Source of the DNA: Leifsonia aquatica H1aii
GTDB taxonomy: Bacteria > Actinomycetota > Actinomycetes > Actinomycetales > Microbacteriaceae
Assembly (NCBI RefSeq): GCF_000633535.1
Contig: NZ_AYMR01000016.1
Span: 1 to 59,852, forward strand
DNA: 59,852 nucleotides
Direction: 5' to 3'
Positions 55,589 to 59,852 of this stretch are shown piece after piece. The notes under the pieces are model-generated. The model searched no databases and was not told the DNA's origin. It saw nothing but the letters and a program-made list of their open reading frames with translations. The position numbers were made by a program, and so were the translations under genes. Numbering within the stretch: position 1 is the first letter of the stretch; every line of letters begins with the position of its first letter.

Positions 55589-56833
55589 ATGGCAGCAGGC
55601 AGGAAGATCTTCGGCATCGTACTCGCGGGCGGGGAGGGCAAGCGGCTGATGCCGTTGACGGCCGACCGGGCCAAGCCCGCCGTCCCGTTCGGCGGCCAGT
55701 ACCGGCTCATCGACTTCGCGCTCTCGAACCTCATCAACTCGCAGCTGCGCCAGATGGTCGTCCTGACGCAGTACAAGTCGCACAGCCTCGACCGCCACGT
55801 CTCGCAGACCTGGCGTCTCGACGGGATGCTGAACTCCTACATCGCGTCCGTCCCGGCCCAGCAACGCCTCGGCAAGCGCTGGTTCAGCGGGTCGGCCGAC
55901 GCCATCCTGCAGAGCCTCAACCTGCTGCGCGACGAGAAGCCCGACATCGTGGTCGTGGTCGGCGCTGACCACGTGTACCGGATGGACTTCGCGCAGATGA
56001 TCCAGGCGCACATCGACTCGGGCGCCGCCGCGACCGTCGCCGCCATCCGTCAACCGATCTCCCTCGCCGACCAGTTCGGCGTCATCGAGGTCGATGCGGA
56101 GCACCCCGACCGCATCGCGGCCTTCCGCGAGAAGCCCAGCGACCCGATCGGGCTCCCCGACTCGCCCGGCGAGGTGCTCGCCTCGATGGGCAACTACGTC
56201 TTCGACGCCGACGCGCTCATCGACGCGGTGATCCGCGACGGCGACCGCCCCGACTCCAACCACGACATGGGCGGCGATATCATCCCGGACTTCGTGGCAC
56301 GCCAGGAGGCCGGGGTCTACGACTTCAGCCGCAACGACGTCCCGGGCTCGACCGACCGCGACCGCTACTACTGGCGCGATGTCGGGACGATCGACTCGTT
56401 CTTCGAGGCCCACCAGGACCTGATCTCCGCACTGCCGGTGTTCAACCTGTACAACCGCGAGTGGCCGATCTTCAGCCAGGTGCTCAACTCGCCGCCCGCG
56501 AAGATCGTGCGCGACGGGCGCGGCGCCCTGGGCACGACCATCGACTCGATCGTGTCCCTCGGCTCGGTGATCTCGGGTGCCCACCTCGAGCGCAGCGTGC
56601 TCGGGCCCTGGGCGAAGGTGGACTCCGGCGCGAAGGTCGTCGACTCGGTCGTGTTCGAGCGCGCCGTCATCGAGCCGAACGCGTTCGTGGGACGTGCCAT
56701 CCTGGACAAGGACGTCGTGGTGGCCGAGGGTGCCCGCATCGGCGTGGACCCGGCCAGGGACCGCGCGCGCGGCTTCACCGTCACGGAGTCCGGCATCACC
56801 GTCGTCGGCAAGGGAGTTCACGTCGTTCCATGA
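55589..56833 (+). CDS. glgC: Glucose-1-phosphate adenylyltransferase
   Basis: 414 residues, normal GlgC length. [20 protein letters not shown] (nucleotide site with the Lys), the GSADAILQ and [13 protein letters not shown] segments, and a C-terminal left-handed beta-helix ([20 protein letters not shown] and later repeats) are all visible. It makes ADP-glucose, the donor for GlgM and glycogen synthesis, and is usually allosterically regulated. Its stop overlaps the serB ATG by 4 bp. Confidence 0.96.
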   Translation: MAAGRKIFGIVLAGGEGKRLMPLTADRAKPAVPFGGQYRLIDFALSNLINSQLRQMVVLTQYKSHSLDRHVSQTWRLDGMLNSYIASVPAQQRLGKRWFSGSADAILQSLNLLRDEKPDIVVVVGADHVYRMDFAQMIQAHIDSGAAATVAAIRQPISLADQFGVIEVDAEHPDRIAAFREKPSDPIGLPDSPGEVLASMGNYVFDADALIDAVIRDGDRPDSNHDMGGDIIPDFVARQEAGVYDFSRNDVPGSTDRDRYYWRDVGTIDSFFEAHQDLISALPVFNLYNREWPIFSQVLNSPPAKIVRDGRGALGTTIDSIVSLGSVISGAHLERSVLGPWAKVDSGAKVVDSVVFERAVIEPNAFVGRAILDKDVVVAEGARIGVDPARDRARGFTVTESGITVVGKGVHVVP

Positions 56834-57519
56834 CGTCAGCACGCACACAACAGAACACGCAGCAGCACCCCCATCGGCCCGTCGTCCCGTTCGTCGTCGT
56901 CCTCGATGCGGACTCGACCCTCATCCACGACGAGGTGATCGAACTGCTCGCCGAGGAGGCGGGCGCGCGCGCGGAGGTGGCGGAGATCACCGAGCGCGCG
57001 ATGCGCGGCGAGCTCGACTTCGCCCAGAGCCTGCGTGAGCGGGTCCGTGCGCTCGCCGGGCTCCCGGTGTCCGTCTTCGAGCGGGTCGGCGAGCGCATCC
57101 GCGTCACCGACGGCGTGCCCGAGCTCATCGCGGGCGTGCAGGCCTCGGGCGGACGGGTGGGTGTGGTCTCGGGAGGCTTCCACGAGCTGCTCGACCCGCT
57201 GGGGGCCCGGCTCGGGCTCGACCACTGGCGGGCGAACCGTCTCGCCGTGCGCGACGGCGTGCTGACCGGCGAGGTGGACGGGCCGATCGTGGACGCCGCC
57301 GCCAAGGCCGAGGCTCTGCGCGAGTGGGCCGGCGCCGCAGGGGTCCCGCTCCGGCGGACCGTCGCGATCGGCGACGGCGCCAACGACCTGCTGATGATGG
57401 CGGAGGCCGGACTGGCGATCGCCTTCAACGCGAAGCCGCGCGTCCGCGCCGAAGCCGACCTTGTGATCGATCGTCAGGACCTGGCGCAGGTGCTCCCCCT
57501 CCTCGGTCTCCGCGGCTGA
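56830..57519 (+). CDS. serB: Phosphoserine phosphatase SerB (HAD family)
   Basis: 229 residues, translationally coupled to glgC by an ATGA overlap. [16 protein letters not shown] is HAD motif I with the SerB-type Dx[16 protein letters not shown] (motif II), the Lys in [11 protein letters not shown] (motif III) and [21 protein letters not shown] (motif IV) follow, with a short helical cap. It should release serine from phosphoserine in the last step of serine synthesis. Its linkage to glgC is unexpected and may be chance of position, but the overlap means shared expression. Confidence 0.92.
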   Translation: MTSARTQQNTQQHPHRPVVPFVVVLDADSTLIHDEVIELLAEEAGARAEVAEITERAMRGELDFAQSLRERVRALAGLPVSVFERVGERIRVTDGVPELIAGVQASGGRVGVVSGGFHELLDPLGARLGLDHWRANRLAVRDGVLTGEVDGPIVDAAAKAEALREWAGAAGVPLRRTVAIGDGANDLLMMAEAGLAIAFNAKPRVRAEADLVIDRQDLAQVLPLLGLRG

Positions 57520-57568
57520 CCAGCGCGGGCAACGGAGGCGATTCGGCCCGTGGTGCGGCCGAAACGCA

Positions 57569-57617
57569 GCGAACGGAGGCGATCCGCCCGGGACCGGGCC
57601 GATCATCCTCCGTTCGC
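57569..57617. terminator. Inverted repeat between serB and fabG
   Basis: GCGAACGGAGG (57569-57579) and CCTCCGTTCGC (57607-57617) pair perfectly around a GC-rich loop that itself holds CCCGGGACCGGG. A related copy of the left arm lies at 57530-57548. No T-run; a likely convergent-gene terminator. Confidence 0.55.
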
Positions 57618-57645
57618 GCGGCGCGCGGCGACGGGCGACGGGAGG

Positions 57646-58722
<1,077 letters not shown>

Positions 58723-58726
<4 letters not shown>

Positions 58727-58968
58727 TCGGACTCGGAGAGCCGGATCCGCTGACGTGTTCGCGCGCGGGCTGCCGCGAGACGGCGTCGTGGCGCATCGAG
58801 TGGCGCAACCCGAAGATCCACACCGCCGACCGGGTGAAGGTGTGGCTGGCGTGCGACGAGCACGAGGAGTTCCTGCGGGAGTTCCTGGCCGCGCGGGAGT
58901 TCCCCGTCGCCGTCCGGGCCCTCGACGACGCGACCGCCGTGTCCGTCGACGAGGGGACCACCGCGTGA
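58723..58968 (+). CDS. Small Cys/His protein in the SURF1 operon
   Basis: 81 residues, coupled to DUF3099 and SURF1 by 4-bp overlaps on both sides. Cys pattern TCSRAGC near the N-terminus and ACDEHEEF in the middle suggest a small zinc-binding domain. Aromatic and charged residues (SWRIEWRNPKIHTADRVKVW) lie between. No family name is recognised; a link to SURF1 and cytochrome oxidase assembly is inference. Confidence 0.72.
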
Positions 58969-59825
58969 GCGCGGGAGGTGGCTGGCGCTTCGCCTTCTCG
59001 AAGCGCTGGCTCGGCTACCTGGCCTTCGCGATCGCCTTCGCGATCGCGTGCGGGTTCCTCTCCAACTGGCAGCTGGCACGTAGCAAGGAGGCCGCAGCTG
59101 CGAACGCTCTCATCTCGGCGAACTTCGACTCGAAGCCGGTGCCGCTGACCAGCGAGCTGCCGACGCTCTCCTCGTACTCCAAGAGTCAGGAGTGGACGCG
59201 GGTCACCGTGACCGGCACGTACCAGCCCGACCAGCAGCTCCTCGCGCGCAACCGGCCGTTCAACGGCAACCCGGGCTTCGAGGTCTTGACGCCGCTGCGC
59301 ACCGCCGACGGCTCGCTCTTCATCGTCGACCGCGGCTGGGTGCCGACGGGCAACGACTCGGACGACCCCGACCACGTGCCTGCTCCCCCGCCCGGGACGG
59401 TCACCGTGGTGGCCCGGCTCAAGGCCAGCGAGCCCGCCATCGACGGACGCACGGCGGTCGGCCGGCAGGTCGGCACCATCCAGCTCTCCGTGGTGAAGCA
59501 GAAGATGGACACGGATGCCGTCTATACGGGCGCGTACGGCCTCCTGGACACCGAGTCGCCCGCCCCGGCGTCGGCGCCCACTCCCACCGTCACGGAGCCT
59601 CCCACACAGGACGAGGGGCTGCACTGGTCGTACATGATCCAGTGGATCATCTTCGCGCTGATCGGGTTCTTCGGTCTCGGCTACGCGCTGCGCACCGAGT
59701 ACCGCAAGCTCAACGAGAACGACCCCGCCGAGAAGGCCCGCGCCGCCGAGCGCGATCGCAAGCGCGCGCTCAAGCGCACCGACTCCGACGTCGAGGACGA
59801 GCTGCTCGACGCCTCCTCCCGCTGA
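58965..59825 (+). CDS. SURF1 family protein
   Basis: 286 residues starting at GTG 58965. An N-terminal transmembrane helix (about 17-35, GYLAFAIAFAIACGFLSNWQLARS), a periplasmic middle domain (VTGTYQPDQQLLARNRPFNGNPGFEVLTPL and FIVDRGWVP are SURF1 signatures), a Pro/Thr-rich insert, a second helix (about 226-250) and a basic tail make up the family layout. SURF1 helps assemble the cytochrome aa3 oxidase, probably by handling heme a. No oxidase subunit gene is in the window. Confidence 0.9.
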   Translation: MSAGGGWRFAFSKRWLGYLAFAIAFAIACGFLSNWQLARSKEAAAANALISANFDSKPVPLTSELPTLSSYSKSQEWTRVTVTGTYQPDQQLLARNRPFNGNPGFEVLTPLRTADGSLFIVDRGWVPTGNDSDDPDHVPAPPPGTVTVVARLKASEPAIDGRTAVGRQVGTIQLSVVKQKMDTDAVYTGAYGLLDTESPAPASAPTPTVTEPPTQDEGLHWSYMIQWIIFALIGFFGLGYALRTEYRKLNENDPAEKARAAERDRKRALKRTDSDVEDELLDASSR

Positions 59826-59835
59826 CCCCGCTCCG

Positions 59836-59848
59836 ATTTGGACCAAAT
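59836..59848. promoter_or_regulatory. Palindrome at the window edge
   Basis: ATTTGG-A-CCAAAT is a perfect 6-bp inverted repeat just after SURF1, close to the window end; AT-rich in GC-rich DNA. Operator or terminator cannot be decided. Confidence 0.3.
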
Positions 59849-59852
59849 GTCG

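Overview
The window is high-GC actinobacterial DNA and most resembles the family Microbacteriaceae; a Leifsonia-like genus is my guess and is not proven. The signs are strong G/C bias at third codon positions, stand-alone RbpA, PafB/PafC WYL regulators, an ImuA'-ImuB-DnaE2 mutasome with actinobacterial LexA boxes (CGAAC-N4-GTTCG), the GlgM/GlgC/TreS glycogen-trehalose enzymes, and many genes that start 6-8 nt after a TANNNT -10 box, so probably leaderless. I see no insertion sequence, prophage, CRISPR array, rRNA or replication origin. The region reads as core chromosome with a few accessory pieces.

Layout. 1-3.7 kb: exported or lipoprotein genes, a short CDF-type transporter with a poly-Asp tail, an HTH regulator coupled to an alpha/beta hydrolase, and a GNAT-like protein. 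3.8-9.6 kb: an HdeD-like membrane protein, an S9 peptidase and SDR pair, and an overlapping NfeD-SPFH-GDPD operon. 9.7-20.3 kb: rbpA, then a long leftward gene train (HAD phosphatase, TrmI, FKBP lipoprotein, pafB, pafC, small membrane protein, tatA, tatC, helY, lnt) joining DNA-damage regulation, tRNA modification, protein export, an RNA helicase and lipoprotein acylation. 20.4-24 kb: PAC2 protein, uppP, M20 peptidase and tRNA-Leu(GAG). 24-27.6 kb: CDF transporter, WYL regulator, ferritin-like/VIT1 fusion, DUF1707 protein. 27.7-34.9 kb: SOS block (DUF6504-type small protein, DUF3097-type protein, imuA', imuB, dnaE2) with two perfect LexA boxes.

34.9-45.5 kb: a second VIT1 protein, NADP-type glutamate dehydrogenase, a RadD-like helicase, an SGNH hydrolase, an HTH-NTPase-TPR (STAND) protein with two small companions, a D,D-carboxypeptidase and a SpoU methyltransferase. 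45.5-49.1 kb: sirtuin, histidine phosphatase, glycosyltransferase, alpha/beta hydrolase. 49.2-59.8 kb: treS under a LacI-type operator, a DnaQ-like exonuclease, a repeat-rich gene-free stretch, small membrane proteins, type B L31, an orphan ABC ATPase, divergent glgM/glgC, serB, fabG, DUF3099, a small Cys/His protein and SURF1.

Working together: PafBC and LexA are the two actinobacterial DNA-damage circuits, and the window carries both the PafBC genes and a LexA-controlled translesion cassette. GlgC makes ADP-glucose, GlgM uses it to make maltose-1-phosphate, and TreS links trehalose to maltose, so three enzymes of the GlgE-type glucan route are here while GlgE and maltokinase are not. TatA/TatC, the lipoprotein FKBP and Lnt are export and envelope functions in one gene train. 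All functions are read from sequence features by eye; no database search was run.
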